Part shown: positions 1-11,673 of the stretch, piece by piece
Layout: each line of letters begins with the position of its first letter
How positions within the stretch are numbered: position 1 is the first letter of the stretch
Origin: Pegoplata infirma
Taxonomy: Eukaryota > Arthropoda > Insecta > Diptera > Anthomyiidae
Reading direction: 5' to 3'
DNA length: 64,000 nucleotides
Assembly (NCBI GenBank): GCA_963921195.1
Contig: OY992536.1
Location: forward strand, 330,849,038 to 330,913,037
Notes under the pieces: model-generated
Seen by the model: the letters and a program-made list of their open reading frames with translations, nothing else
Database searches by the model: none
Told to the model about the DNA's origin: nothing
Made by a program: the position numbers and the translations under genes

Positions 1-875
1 AATCAGGTGCTTTTTTAGTTAAATTTAACTAAATTTTTTGCTAACTTTACAGTTTTTTTTTTTAGTGCAATAATGGTGTATATAACGTGTGCGTATGAGT
101 AATATCAATACTTAAAAACTATTTTAAGAGGCGATGGGAGCGCGAGTAAGTTTTTATTTACGATCACGCAAACTAATGAAAAAAACAAAATTATTCAATG
201 ACAATATTTTTTTTTACTCACGCTCACGTGAACAACGTGACCGTGACTTATTTTTTCTACTCACGTGTGCGTGAATGAGCGTGAGCAAAATAAAATATCG
301 TGCGTGACTAAATTTGTTCTTTCATGAGCGTGCGTAATCGTTATTAAAAACTCATTTACGATCCCATCTCTATTTTAAATATTGTTTAAGTGTTTTTATT
401 ACTCATACATTTGATTTCTCGAAGAAAAGGCAAAACACATCTCTGAAAATTTCAGAGCAGATAGAAAAGCATTTTTAATCTTTTTTTTTTAAATTTAAAA
501 AAAAATAAAATTGCGGCATGTTTTTTGATAAATAAAGTTTAAGTTTAAATTTGAAAAATTCAGAACTTCTTCTGAAAATTTTCCAATTTTTATTTTTTTA
601 ATCGATAGCCCATACAAAAATCTATAAAAAAACTTTTGTCTTAAACACTTTACTGTGTTTCATTTAATTTGCATAAATATTGAAGTAAAGATACTCAGGC
701 AAAAAAGTTAGATATTTTCAATATTTGACAACGCCTACAAGGCCCATTTTTTGAAAAAAAATAAAATTTTATTTTTTTTATTTAATAGTACCCTAAGAAC
801 GAATACTTTGCAAATGATTTCATATTGACACGACACAACTTTTTTTTTGCTGAACATTTGGTGTGGAATGCCTCA
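1..875. repeat. Partial copy (one arm) of a palindromic foldback element
   Basis: From about position 60 to 875 this matches, with many substitutions, the right arm of the complete palindromic element at 26119-27475. Shared landmarks are an 'ataatggtgtatata' segment near 70, a run of alternating CACG/CGTG-rich sequence at 140-360, and the terminal sequence TTTGGTGTGGAATG at 860-870. The matching left arm would lie before the window starts. No coding potential is seen. Superfamily is not assigned. Confidence 0.7.
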
Positions 876-1424
876 TATGTATCTTTGGATATTTGACAAA
901 ACAGCCTATGTAGGCTTAGGTTTTTTTACACGAGTAAAATAGTGATAAATTTCCGTACCCAATAAGTTGTGTTGGTACAATATCGATCGGCCTAACAAAA
1001 ACAACAACGTTCTACAATTTAAAACAGTTTTACTAAAATATTATGTTGCACAACTTTGTGTCACTATAGATTACACTGTTCGACGTCAAAAACCTCCCAG
1101 TAAAACATGCAACTCGTCTGCCATCCAAAATTTGTATAGCAAGTGCCGTTTTAAAAGTAAAAAAAAAAACAAAATTTTAGCACTTTTTGGGGCCCCACTG
1201 ATACGCATTCTTCGTAAGGACTTGATTTTATGCAAAATGGACTTGGTGATTTCAAATCAACAATTGCTCCACCCTACTGTGTAGGGTATTTTAAGATTCG
1301 GCACAGCCAAATAAAGCTTATTACTTGTCTTAAATAAAATTGTCTTGAATGATCATTTATTCATGATTTCTACACTGATCTTGTTTGATTATTTTCCTCA
1401 AATCTTTTTCCATAATTTTTTGTA
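876..1424. other. Unassigned AT-rich stretch
   Basis: No homology to a known family and no repeat boundary could be recognised here. A 105-codon open frame at 967-1284 has low-complexity, lysine- and asparagine-rich composition and no recognisable domain, so it is not called as a gene. Confidence 0.4.
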
Positions 1425-2013
1425 CACTCAAAAGAAACTATGTAAAAAAATCTGTAAAATGACTTTCAATTTCATTTAGCAAACTTTTAGCAGATTTTTC
1501 TGTTAAATTGGATATTTTTACTAAAATCTCTGTCATTCAGTTTTAAAAAATAACAGAAATTTTACAGCGTTTTTACTGATTCTGTTTGCTGAATTTCAAA
1601 ATATTCTTGAACATATTTTTAGCAGATTATTTTTTAATTACACAGAAATAGTTTGCTGTCATTATTTTTTCAAAAAAATTTTTTAAGTTTTTTTTTTTGA
1701 AGTGTTAATTTTTTGTTTCGATTTTTATGGAATTAAAAAAAATTTTCTAAACATATTTTTAGCAGATTATTTTTTAATTATACAGAAATGCTGTCATTCT
1801 TTTTTCATAAAAATGTTCAAAGTTTTTTGCAAAGTGTTATTTTTTTGTTATTTATGCTCAAAACGATTGTTTTAAACATATTTTTAGCAGATTATTTTGT
1901 AATTTTACAGAAATAATTTGCTGTTATCCTTTTTTCAAGAAATCTTTTTTAAGTTTTTTTTTTCAAAGTGGTTGTTTTTTTCGTTTTTTATACAATTAAA
2001 ACGATTGAGACTA

Positions 2014-2674
2014 CACGTCAGAAAAATACAACCCCAAAAGCATTGTGAAAGCGTTGTGGACGGTTGTACGATAACATCGATCTACGCTAGGATTAAAGCG
2101 TTTTAAAAGCGATGTAAAAAAGTGTTTTAAGGCCTCTGTCCTGTCTTTCACAACTTTTCAATTCACATGAAAATTTCCGAATCACATGCAATCAAGTTTA
2201 GTGTTTTGTCGATCACGTTTTCATTCGAAGTTGAAATCGAATAATTTAAATTTAAAAAATTATAAGGAAAAAAGTGCATTCGTTTTACTTTCACCAAATT
2301 TTATTTATGTGAAACAAAACGAAAAAAATTCGAAAATTTTCATTTTCACATTTTTTATGTGAATTACTTTTTTTAGAACAGCGGCCTAAGAACTTTTTTT
2401 TTAAGTCATCAAAGCGCTTTAAAAACCCAAAGTAAAGAATTTTTGTTTTAGTTCGGTTATAATAATTTGTTTGATACAAAGTGAAATCGGAAAAAAAGTT
2501 GTTTGTACTCCAAAAAACTTTCGAAACTTAGAAAATTAAAAAAAAAATCTAACATTTTTTATGATTTTTTGTTTACTTAAAAAACAAAAAAAAATTGTTA
2601 TTCAAAAATAAATTCGGAATTTAGAAATTAAAAAAAAAAATAAAAAATTTAAAGAACTCTTATTTCTGCTTGGG
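2014..2674 (+). mobile_element. TA-flanked repeat family with CCCAGTCAGAAA-type ends, copy 1
   Basis: The segment opens TA|CACGTCAGAAAAATACAA and closes TTTCTGCTTGGG|TA. Close relatives lie at 18380-19015 and 23241-24669, with a truncated one at 31110-31545 in reverse. Internally it carries 'aaagcg' motifs and the 'tcatcaaagcgctttaaaaacccaaag' type of sequence common to the family (written in part only). The TA flanks suggest a Tc1/mariner-type MITE. Short open frames inside it are low complexity. Confidence 0.65.
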
Positions 2675-3104
2675 TATTTATTATATTCAGAGACTGGAAC
2701 TTCATGCAAATGCATGTTTTTTCTCGTTAGTCTGAGAACATTGTTAATAAGATATCTTTTCGAATCAACAAATTTGGATTAAAATGGCATTGATTTGTTA
2801 GTGCATATTTTTGCATATTTTGGTAAAAATGCATATATTTGCATATTTTTCCAAAAATGGCATTTTTAGTGCTATCTTGTAATATTTAGGAAAAATTTCA
2901 GGTTTTTAAAAAATTTTTGTAATAATTTTTTCGCAATTGTTTTTAAATAAGTACCTTTTCCGAATTTTATTTTTTATTTTTGAGTATTTTCTGCAGATTT
3001 TTTTCTAATCGTACCTAGCTAGACGTACTTTTTTTGTGTACTGTTGAAGTATGTTTTTTTTTTTTGATAGTTGGCATTACTGAACTTGGTGTTTCAGTTG
3101 TTAC

Positions 3105-4789
3105 TAGGGTTTCTATTCGGGAAAAATTTCCCGGGAATTCGATTGCGGGACAAATTACGGAATCAAACTAAATTTCACTTCAAATGTTGGTCGCAAATTG
3201 GTAAAAGTTTTCTTAATCTAAAATTCCAATGATTTCTTCTTTTCGAAATTTAGTATTTCATATTCAGAACAACAATCTTTATAGTGCTTAAACAAAAAAT
3301 ATCAATATTTTAAAGAATATATAACAAACCTGGTTTTCAGCTTAAAATTTCATATATGAAGTAAAAGCCTGATATCTATCGGTCGTTAAAAATAAATATT
3401 TTGTAACGAACCTTGGCCGCCGCGAGTTCTGTACCAGCATTGGCGTAGGAAGCCAACATTTCTGGGGGGGCTAAAGCCCCCCCCCCCCCCAGATTTTTTT
3501 TAATTTTTTGTTTTTTTTTAATAGAAAACCCCAGACCTATTTCTGAAGCGTTCCCTATATCATGAAAGCGGTTAAAAATTCATATTTTTTTAAACAAATT
3601 TTGATTCTGAAGATTTTTCGGAAATTTAGAACTCCCAGATATGTTATGAAAATGAAAGATTTTTAATGTTTTTCCTATAGTAAAATCATTAGATTACTAT
3701 GATTTTTTTCAAGAAAAAGTTCTGATGATGGCAAAAGTTGATGATTATTAGTCAAAATTCTCAGATTCTTTCTTCCAATAACTTTTGTCTATAAAAAACC
3801 ACTTAGAATTTATAAACTTTTTTAAATCAAAGAACTTAAAATGTTTTCCTGAAGTTAAAATCCTAAGGGCTGGTAACTTATCACAATATAATCAATGATT
3901 ATGGCTAATCAATGTTTGCAAACGTCAAATTTATATGGAATTGATCAATGATTAGTATTAATCATTGATTATCTTTTGATATGTTACCAGCCCTAAGATT
4001 CGGTAAAGTTTTTATTACTGACAAAAACATCAGATTCATATAAAAACTTTTTGCAATAATTCAGACTATTTTTCAATAGGAAAAACTATTAGATCTAATA
4101 TAATAATCATTACGAGTCCTTAAGACTCGTAGAATAATCATAACGAGTCCTAAAGACTCATTATTATTATTTATTGTTGCAAAAATTAATGAAATCATTA
4201 AATTATTAAAAAAAAATTGTGAATGATTAAAATTCCCCCCCCCCCCCCCCCCAGACAGGGCTATCTACGCCAATGTGTACCAGCAACCAGTCAACACGTC
4301 ATTACAATGGCTATATAGTACATTTGTGTTCTCATTTTGGCAGGAATGGCTTAAACTAATTAATTTTAGTAATTCGAAAGTTTAATTAAATATATCTTCA
4401 AGAGAACGTAGTCAAAAAATTATAAAAATTTTCCAAAAAGTTATTAAATCCGCATTTGTTGCAAAATCGGATAGTTATACATTTTTTCCGAATTGTGAAC
4501 AATTTTGTATGGAGTGGAAATACGTCAATGCAAATACTAAAACTATGATAAGGTCTAATATTTTTACAAAAAATTAGATTTTTTGAACTTTTTACGTATA
4601 TTTTATAAAAGAAGACATCTAAAATGATTTCAAATTGGAAAATACGACCATAATTTGTAATATAATAATTTTTATATGATAAAGTTCATAATTTGTTTTA
4701 ATTAAAAAATTCCCGGGAATTCCCGGGAATACGATTTTTTTAAAACGATTTCCCGGGAATTGAAAAAGTCCTGGAATTTAGAAACCCTA
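3105..4789. mobile_element. hAT-like element, perfect TSD GTTGTTAC
   Basis: The ends are TAGGGTTTCTATTCGGGAAA at 3105 and the inverted TTTAGAAACCCTA ending at 4789, flanked by identical 8-bp copies of GTTGTTAC (3097-3104 and 4790-4797). Several CCCGGGAATT motifs occur near both ends (3127-3140 and 4710-4760), a subterminal pattern typical of hAT elements. The centre is split by the foldback element 3438-4275. No transposase frame survives. Confidence 0.85.
3438..4275. mobile_element. Foldback element with CATTGGCGTAG ends, TSD TGTACCAG
   Basis: It starts CATTGGCGTAGGAAGCC and ends GGCTATCTACGCCAATG, with TGTACCAG on both sides (3430-3437 and 4276-4283). Subterminal runs of C or G (about 3463-3491 and 4237-4252) lie in mirrored positions. 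An internal pair of segments at about 3870-3920 and 3955-3995 is also inverted. A second copy at 17409-19350 has the same ends. It lacks coding potential and fits a non-autonomous element with an 8-bp target duplication. Confidence 0.85.
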
Positions 4790-4799
4790 GTTGTTACTC

Positions 4800-6047
4800 T
4801 TTTTTATATAAAAACAAGTTGGTCCCGCTGAAATATGCTCCAGTAGGATTGACAGACGTCCCGCATTTGGAGAGATTATCCCGATTTATGTCAACGTTTC
4901 CCGCGTCCCGCGCGGGACTCCAAATTCCCGCTTTTTAGGGCGTCAGAATCAAAAAATTTTTTAAAAAAAACTTAAAAAGTATTCTTGAAAAAATACAATC
5001 GCTTAGTCTTTTTTGCATACATAAAATGCACGTTAGATGTTTAGATTGTTCATTTAAAGTCAGCTGATTTTTGTGATAAACTAAGCTGATTTTTCTGGTA
5101 AAATTAGCAAATTTTTCAGCTAAAATCAGCAACTTTTTCAGTTAAAACCAGCAGATTTTTCTGTCAGGCCAAATTTTCTCATATGGCTCAAAATGGGTTT
5201 ATTTTCAGTAGATTTTTCTGCAGTAAATGTGTATACCTTTTGGTTCTTAATTTTGAACTTCGACAGGATCTTAGAGTAATGTTATTTTATCAATGACAAT
5301 TTCAGAAGATAGTGACCAAATCATTAATAAATGCATTATTTTGTCCCGCCAAAAATATTCAAAAAAACTTTTAAATTTCTTTTTAAAATTTTTTTAGATC
5401 GAATAGACTTAACATTACTTTTGATATTTGATTTTTTCTGTAAGTACAGATCGAGCACGGGCTCTAATTATATTTGTTATAAGGGTTCAAGTTGAAAAAA
5501 TGCAGAAGAAAAATTGAATTTCTAAAAATTATAGACATTTCTGGTATTTCCTATACCGGTTTCAAACACCCCAGTTAGTGTCATCTTCAGTAGGATTTTA
5601 AATGTCGGTTTGTCTTGTTAATGAAAACTGTTTTTTATATATGTGAATATTTATAGTTTCTACAGAATAAATTTTGACAGTTTCCAACACTACAATTCCA
5701 TTTCTAGCAATCTCAACCTCACTTAATACTTTCTTTCAACTTTTTTGTCTCTTACATTATTTTGCAAGGGTTACCAACATGATCTGGAATTGCAGACACA
5801 AATGAAGGAATTTGCTAATTTAAAGAAGTATTTGTTTGTTAATGTAAATATTTTTTTTTTAAGATTTACTGAAGTAAATAATTTTTATTTATTTTTTTTA
5901 ATCTGTGAGAAATAAGAATGAATTCTGCTGTTATGTTTTTATTTTAATAAAATTAAAAAAAAATTAAATGCATATTTTTTAAATTGTTTGTGTATATTTA
6001 AGGATTTTTAATGCATATTTTAAGCGCTTAAAACAATGTTTTTAGAC
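4800..6047. other. Internal part of the 2688-6067 element; no gene
   Basis: This non-coding interior contains a GC-richer patch of CCCGC motifs at 4850-4935 and degenerate 'cagcagattttt' repeats at 5040-5225. A tail of 'gcatatttt' motifs before the right terminus at 5960-6050 mirrors the left side of the element. Short reading frames are AT-rich and unsupported. Confidence 0.45.
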
Positions 6048-6589
6048 GCATGAAGTTCCAGTCTCTGATTATAATTAACAAAAATAAAAAAAAATCAGTG
6101 GATATAATTTTACAGAACAATTTTTTATATTTTTTTTTAAGTTTAAATTAAAAAAAAAAATGATTAAAGTTTGCAGATTTCTCTGCTAATTTTACACAGA
6201 TTATCATGACAGATTTTCAGCAAACCATGTCTGCTAAAATCAGCAGATTTCTCATATGGCTCATAATGGGTGTATTTTCAGCATATTTTTCTGCTAATTA
6301 GACAGAGAATTTATTTTTTTAGTGTAAGTTTTCTGGACTTCATGGAGTAAAACAATTTGTAATAATATTTTTTTTTACATAATAATATTTAATAGTCAAC
6401 CTAAAAAAAGTTAGAAAGTTTTTTGTCCCTCCTAAAATCAAAAATTAAAAATGGATTTGACAGGTTTGCCGACTAAGCCAACGATATGTCATTTTACTTA
6501 CCTGACCCACAATTTCACAAAAAATCTAATTTAACTGTGTTTGTTTATTTCTTTTATTAAAAATTATATTATTCAAAGATTTTCAATAT

Positions 6590-7175
6590 TTTGGGGGGTC
6601 AAATTTCCTTTCGAATGGGGGGTCAAATTTCCTTTCGAACGTGTGTTTAAAAATTCATTCTTATGCTTTTTGCGCTAAAGAAATACAAGTTTATCAAGCT
6701 TAAAAAAAATTGTATTCCACGCCCATAAAAGGGGGCGAACCGAAAAAAACTACATTTTCTAATTCTTTGGGTCCAGATGCAGCACTTTAAACTTCTTGTA
6801 GCATAAAAATGTTGCATTTGTTAAACAAAAACACAAAAACTCATGCAAAAAAATTGTATTTTTCAGAGGTGGGTTGAGTACTTCAAGGGGGAACTTTTGT
6901 CCCCCTGGTCCGATTTTGCTCATTTACGAACTTAACCTGCCTAGGAACATAAGACATATTCGTGGCAAATGTCGGGAGTCTAGCTCTTTTATTTTGGACT
7001 GCATCGTGTTAACTACAGACGAACAGACGGACGGACATTGCTAGAATGTCTTAGAATCGATCACTGATCATAAATATATATACTTTATGGGATCCTAGAC
7101 CGATATTTTGATGCGTTACACACGGAATAACAAAGTAAGTATACCCCCATACTGTAGTTGGAGGGTATAAAAATT
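6590..7175 (+). repeat. Interspersed repeat with GGAGGGTATAAAA terminus
   Basis: The segment carries, in order, a 'cgcccataaaagggggcg' hairpin-like patch near 6720, a 'gacagacggacggacat'-type block at 7016-7036, 'tatatactttatggg' at 7076, and a terminal GGAGGGTATAAAA at 7162. A reverse copy is at 40960-41760. Shorter members occur at 29958-31110, 33268-33850, 48560-48770 and 58131-58703. Sequences of this type are common in fly genomes. I treat it as a non-autonomous repeat without assigning a class. Confidence 0.6.
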
Positions 7176-7189
7176 AGTATATAAATACA

Positions 7190-7452
7190 TAAGCCTTTAC
7201 AGGTTTGGGTTGTACTATCCAAAGGCATAGAAAACATCGGACAAAGTTCCGATAGCCTATTGAACAGACGACCATATCCCACATTGTACTCTTCTCTAAT
7301 TACAGCTATGTACATCCAATGAAGATTGGCAGGACTTAGACCCCATATATTTTCAAAAACTCGTCTACACTGCCAGAAAATCCGAAATGCTTTTCGTGCA
7401 ACATGTTTTGTCCACATTAGTTTACTATCTTAACTACTAAGGACAGTTAATG
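7190..7452 (-). pseudogene. LINE reverse-transcriptase C-terminal fragment (3' part)
   Basis: Translated on the minus strand, this reads through KHVARKAFRIFWQCRRVF and WGLSPANLHWMYIAV. That is the signature of the region after the RT palm in R1/LOA/Jockey-type non-LTR retrotransposons (HV..KA, then WGLSP...WIYTAV.R). The coding similarity stops near 7190, where unrelated repeat sequence begins. The upstream part of the same protein is found at 9467-9545, on the other side of a hAT-like insertion. The remnant contains stop codons and is not functional. Confidence 0.7.
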
Positions 7453-9466
7453 CAGTGTTGCCAGGTACTTTTTTTCTCCCCCCTAAATTTCAAAACCCCT
7501 AGATTAGCACGATTTTCAAAAAAAACCCCTAAACATTTTGAAATTGAAAAAAAAAAGATTTTGTTAAGTTTATAAAGTTAAATCAAAATATATTTTTTTG
7601 TTCAGCCTCACATAATGTCAAAAAACCCCTAGATTTAAGCGATTTTGGAAATATAACCCCTAAAATTTTGAAACCAAAAAATTCTCAAAATTCATTAAAA
7701 TTATGTAAATTGATGAATTGCTTACATATGTGTATTGATTTTTGATTTTTATTTTGATTTTTAAAATAAATTGAGGAGTTCGATATTTTATAGTGAAAAT
7801 GTTTAAATTAGAAATAGAATGTGGTACAAAAATAATTTGAAATTTTTAACACGTTTAAATAATTTTTATTAAGAAAACCATCTAGTAGTAAATTTTTTTA
7901 TTCATTTAAAGCTATTTATACGTCCAAGAGCTCTTGGTTATTAAAAAGATTACACCGCCAAATCTGTTATCAAAATTTTTCCATCACGTCTAAATTTTTA
8001 GTTATTCAAGGTTGAAAATACGAAAAAAAGTGATTTTCCATTTTTAGAATGCCTGCACAGCGGCAATTCGATAGAATAAAAATTTGGAATAATGCGCAAA
8101 AGCTGAATTGGGCTATGGTCTCCAAAATAGGATACAATTTTTGTTAATTATTGCGTTTGTGTAAGTTACACTTGCATTTTAAAAACATGCTCAGGGTATT
8201 CAATTCAGAAATTGTTGACCCTTGCAACAGTGCAATATTGCAACTTTTTTTTTTTTAATTTTTTTTAATAAAATTTTTATTTTCCTATTACCTTTTATAT
8301 GATGCGTCATTTCAAGAAAAATTCGCAATTTATTTTAATACTAATACATTTACTTCTATTCACAAAGAAACAAGCAAATAAAGTTAAAATTTTGACATTG
8401 CGCAATTTTGCAAGACTAAAATTTCCGACGCGAATTCCATTACTGTTAAAATTACTATTTTTGCAAAGTTTGTATTATTTTTTTTGCTATTTTTTTTTTT
8501 TTTAAAGAAAAACTAAAAAAAATATTTTACAAATTTAAGTTTTCTGTGTAATTTTTCGTAAAAATCTTTAACGAATTTAATAGTCTATTAGAAAGAATCA
8601 CCTGCTGCCTAAATTTAGAGGCCATCACAATACAGATTGATCATCCGGTTTTGGTTTAGATTTAAAAGGCTCTAAAGAAAAACCGGATGATGGTACTAAA
8701 ATTTTCACAGTGTTTTTTTGATACATGTTTGGCCAATAATAGTGAAATAACTTCAGAATTTTCTCTTACGCTTTATACCAGATTTTATTCAATCCAATGG
8801 CGGCTGTGCAGGCTTTAAAAAGAGTCAAACATCGCGTTTAACGCATTTTAAACCGCGAATAACAAAAATTCTAGACGTGATGAAAAAATTGGAGTTCAGA
8901 TTTGCAATCAGCGATCCAAAAACCTTAATTTGTTGTATTACTGCACAACAAATTAAGGTTTTTGGCTCGCTGATTTGTATTCCAAATTTGAATTTAACCC
9001 ATTTCGATCCTCTGTTCGATTTTTCGAACAGTAGAGAACACCTTTTTCAAAAAAATATTTTTTTTTTTAGCAAATAAATCCAAATAATAAAATTGCATAA
9101 AAATTTGAAATGCCGGCTTTTCTAGGAAAACGAAACATTGAAAATTTTTGTTGACATTATTTTTGAGATCAGCGAGTGCTAATTATCCTAAAAAAGTACC
9201 TTTTTCCAAAAAAGAAAAATAAAATTGAATCTTGGTCCAAAATGGGTTAAGAAAAAAAATAAATAAAATAGACTTTTTTTTTTTTGTTCCTGGCCAATAT
9301 TTGTAAAATATTGCCATGAAAAAAATTTTCAATACCCCTAAACATTTCTTAAAAAGCTCTAAAAAAACCACAAAAAAATAATCCAAATTTTTACCCCCTA
9401 AAAAATCTCCAAGCGAGAAAAAAAACCCTAGATTTGGGGGGGGGGAACCCCAAACTGACAACATTG
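7453..9466. mobile_element. hAT-like element inserted in a LINE
   Basis: The terminal repeats are CAGTGTTGCCAGGTACTTTT at 7453 and an inverted end reading CTGACAACATTG at 9455-9466. The flanks AGTTAATG (7445-7452) and AGTTGAAG (9467-9474) agree at 6 of 8 bases. Multiple 'cccctaaa' motifs lie near both ends (7480-7530, 7625-7665, 9335-9430) as inverted subterminal repeats. The LINE protein similarity stops at one edge and resumes at the other, independent evidence for an insertion. No intact transposase is seen. Confidence 0.8.
8909..8972. repeat. Near-perfect short hairpin (28-nt arms, 8-nt loop)
   Basis: Arms 8909-8936 and 8945-8972 are complementary at about 26 of 28 positions around an 8-base loop. 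Weaker pairing extends outwards through 8888-8908 and 8973-9000. It lies inside the hAT-like element, so a small nested foldback insertion is more likely than a conserved microRNA precursor. Confidence 0.6.
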
Positions 9467-9545
9467 AGTTGAAGAGTTATTCGCTTCAACGTAGGAAGCT
9501 GAAGACCCTTATGTTTGGTTCTTCGCGAGAACAACACGAGTGTTG
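9467..9545 (-). pseudogene. LINE reverse-transcriptase fragment (5' part of the split copy)
   Basis: The minus-strand translation includes KTTLVLFSRRTKHKGLQLPT and LKRITLQL. This matches the region just before 'KYLGVILD.KL.W..H' in R1/LOA/Jockey-type LINE proteins. It runs straight into the 7190-7452 fragment once the intervening hAT-like element is discounted. Confidence 0.65.
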
Positions 9546-11073
9546 TCTTGTTTTTATAAAGGGAAAGTTAGCAGTATGTCAACAGTGATTTTATTTTACC
9601 AACTGGGGATATATGCTAGTTTCTCTTAAGTCCACAGATTTACAAAAAAAAACCAAAACTTTTATTTTGGAAATTAAGTTTGTTTTTTTGCCAAAGGAAA
9701 TATATTTTAAAAAAAAACTTATCACAGGAATATATGTATGTAAATATTTTGGTTTAGAATGTGTTTAAAAAAAAAATATATGAATGAATTGTGTATATAT
9801 TTTGTTTTTGTTCTATGATTTCTTAATGACCCATTTTTTGCAAAAAATGTTATCATAATTTTTTATTATTTTTTTTTTTTACTTTCAATGATTTTTTTTT
9901 AGTTTTCTAGAAAATAATAATGTTTTAAAACGTTGTATAACTAGATGTTTAAGTAAGCTACTGCAGCCAATTCTGCTGCTTATCAGTTCTCAGTTCCGCT
10001 CACAATGATCTCGTTTTGTATGTTTTATCCCAAAAGCATGTGGGTGAAGGGTGACTAGCACTAGTACATAATATTACTTACTTAAAAACTAACTAACTAC
10101 ATATTATAATTGTTTGGAAATTATAATTAAAAAAAAAAAAAAAAAAAAATTGAAATAGAAATCTTATACATATTTTGTGTGTGTGTGTTTTTTTTTTCAT
10201 TATTTTATTCAAATTAATAATTGTTGCTGTTAGATGAAATTGTTGAAATCAACAACAGCAAAAATTTTAATTTTAACCGGAAATATTGTTTTCTTTTTTA
10301 GGACTAGCATGTTTAAACGATAACAGCAAAATATCAGTTATACAAGTATTTTTTTCAATGTTGAGATTCAATTTCTATTAGATGATGGAAAATTAATTCG
10401 AGAACAACTTTGAAGGAAAGAAATTCGAAATTAATAAATTGAAATATGTAGGTATATAATATGTACGTTAGACCGGGTAGAAAAATAGGTTCCCATTTTT
10501 CGCTCTTAATTTTAAAGGTTACCTCGAAAGAGTTTCACAGCCAAAATATAAGATTTTTAGGTCGCGATTTGGTACAGCCAAAATCGTTATTGGTTATATA
10601 TAGCTTTGTCATTTAATGCCCGATCGTTATAAAAAAAAAATGTTGTTATAAAGTCCTCACCGATTACTAAATTTTAACCAAATCTGGTTTTACCCTCAGA
10701 GATCATATCCTTATTATGAGTGTTAGTTAAATGACTTTTATTTAAATGATTTTTATTTTTCAATTTAATTATAGCACTAAAAAATCATGAAATTCTCCAT
10801 TAGTAGTATCCTCTTAAGTTAATTATTAAGTTAATTATACGGCGATATATTGCCGAAAAGATATTACGGCGATGCGAAAATTTATCATTTCCACACAAAA
10901 AATTATTGGCTAAAAAATGTCAATTAAATCTTTTGATCAACAAAATGTAAATGAGTCAATCATTGTGTTGATCAACATTTTTGTTATTTTCTTTAATTAT
11001 CACATTACAAATTTTCAACATACCAGATCTTCTTTCGCTTCAATTTATTTGAATACATTAATTCAAAAATTAT
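9546..11073. other. Unassigned AT-rich stretch
   Basis: No gene or bounded element was recognised. It holds an A-run at 10131-10149, a TG-rich stretch at 10175-10190 and a short inverted 'ttacggcgata' motif near 10838-10872. Open frames here are short and of low complexity. Confidence 0.4.
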
Positions 11074-11673
11074 TAGTGTCCGACCGAATACACCTTTTTT
11101 GTATTCGAAGCCGAATATTTAAAAAAAATATATATATTTTTTAGTAAAAACAAGAAAAAAGTAAAATTCGACTTGGCGGAATATACAAATGTATAAAAAT
11201 GTTGTCTAGAACGATTTATTTTAAACAAAAAAACTTTTTTTTAGACATTTTTGAAAATAAAATATTTTTTGAGTGTAATTTTTTTTCGATCGAAACATTT
11301 TTTTGAGTGTAAAATCTTGTTTTAACTTTAAAAACACTTAACAAAATGTTTTTGTGACTTACTAATGTGATTCAATTTAACCCAGCCTGTACTGTGACTT
11401 CTATCAGTGCAGCCGGTCACAAGCCCGGGTAAATGGGGAGTGTTGGAGGCAAAGGATATGCCGATCCTCTGTAAAATTATTACGCGACCGACCACTCAGC
11501 GGGATATCTGGGCTCAACATCTTTTGTACGGGGGAAATACCGACAAATAAGTAAAAAGATCCATGGCATGTTTGGATACCATTGGATCCTCCAACATCAC
11601 ACACTTAAAGGTAGCAGCCCTACCACCAAACTATGTAGTTATAGGTTAATCACCCGTAGCTACTAAAACATCA

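Larger units (their letters stand above)
2688..6067. mobile_element. hAT-like element with nested insertions (TSD ATTATA[T/A]T)
   Basis: The terminal inverted repeats are CAGAGACTGGAACTTCATGC at 2688-2707 and its complement at about 6048-6067. The flanking 8-bp sequences ATTATATT (2680-2687) and ATTATAAT (6068-6075) agree at 7 of 8 positions, as expected for a hAT target duplication. Subterminal 'gcatatttttgcatatttt' motifs are shared with the hAT-like element at 17990-19195, which also has the internal CATGCAAATGCATGTTTT. The interior is interrupted by the 3105-4789 element. No transposase was recognised. Confidence 0.75.
1425..6324. mobile_element. Outer TA-flanked TIR element containing three further nested elements
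   Basis: The left end reads TA|CACTCAAAAG at 1423-1434 and the right end reads TTTTTTTAGTG|TA at 6314-6326. This gives imperfect terminal inverted repeats flanked by TA, as in Tc1/mariner-type elements. Both flanks inside the element share degenerate 'cagcagatttttctg' motifs (1480-1900, 5040-5230, 6150-6310), supporting one original unit. No transposase frame is visible, so it would be non-autonomous. A TA-family copy (2014-2674) and a hAT-like element (2688-6067) are inserted in it. The exact right boundary is less certain than for the nested elements. Confidence 0.55.

Noticed and set aside
967..1284. 105-codon open frame
   Set aside because: The composition is that of AT-rich noncoding DNA, with no domain and no supporting splice or promoter evidence.
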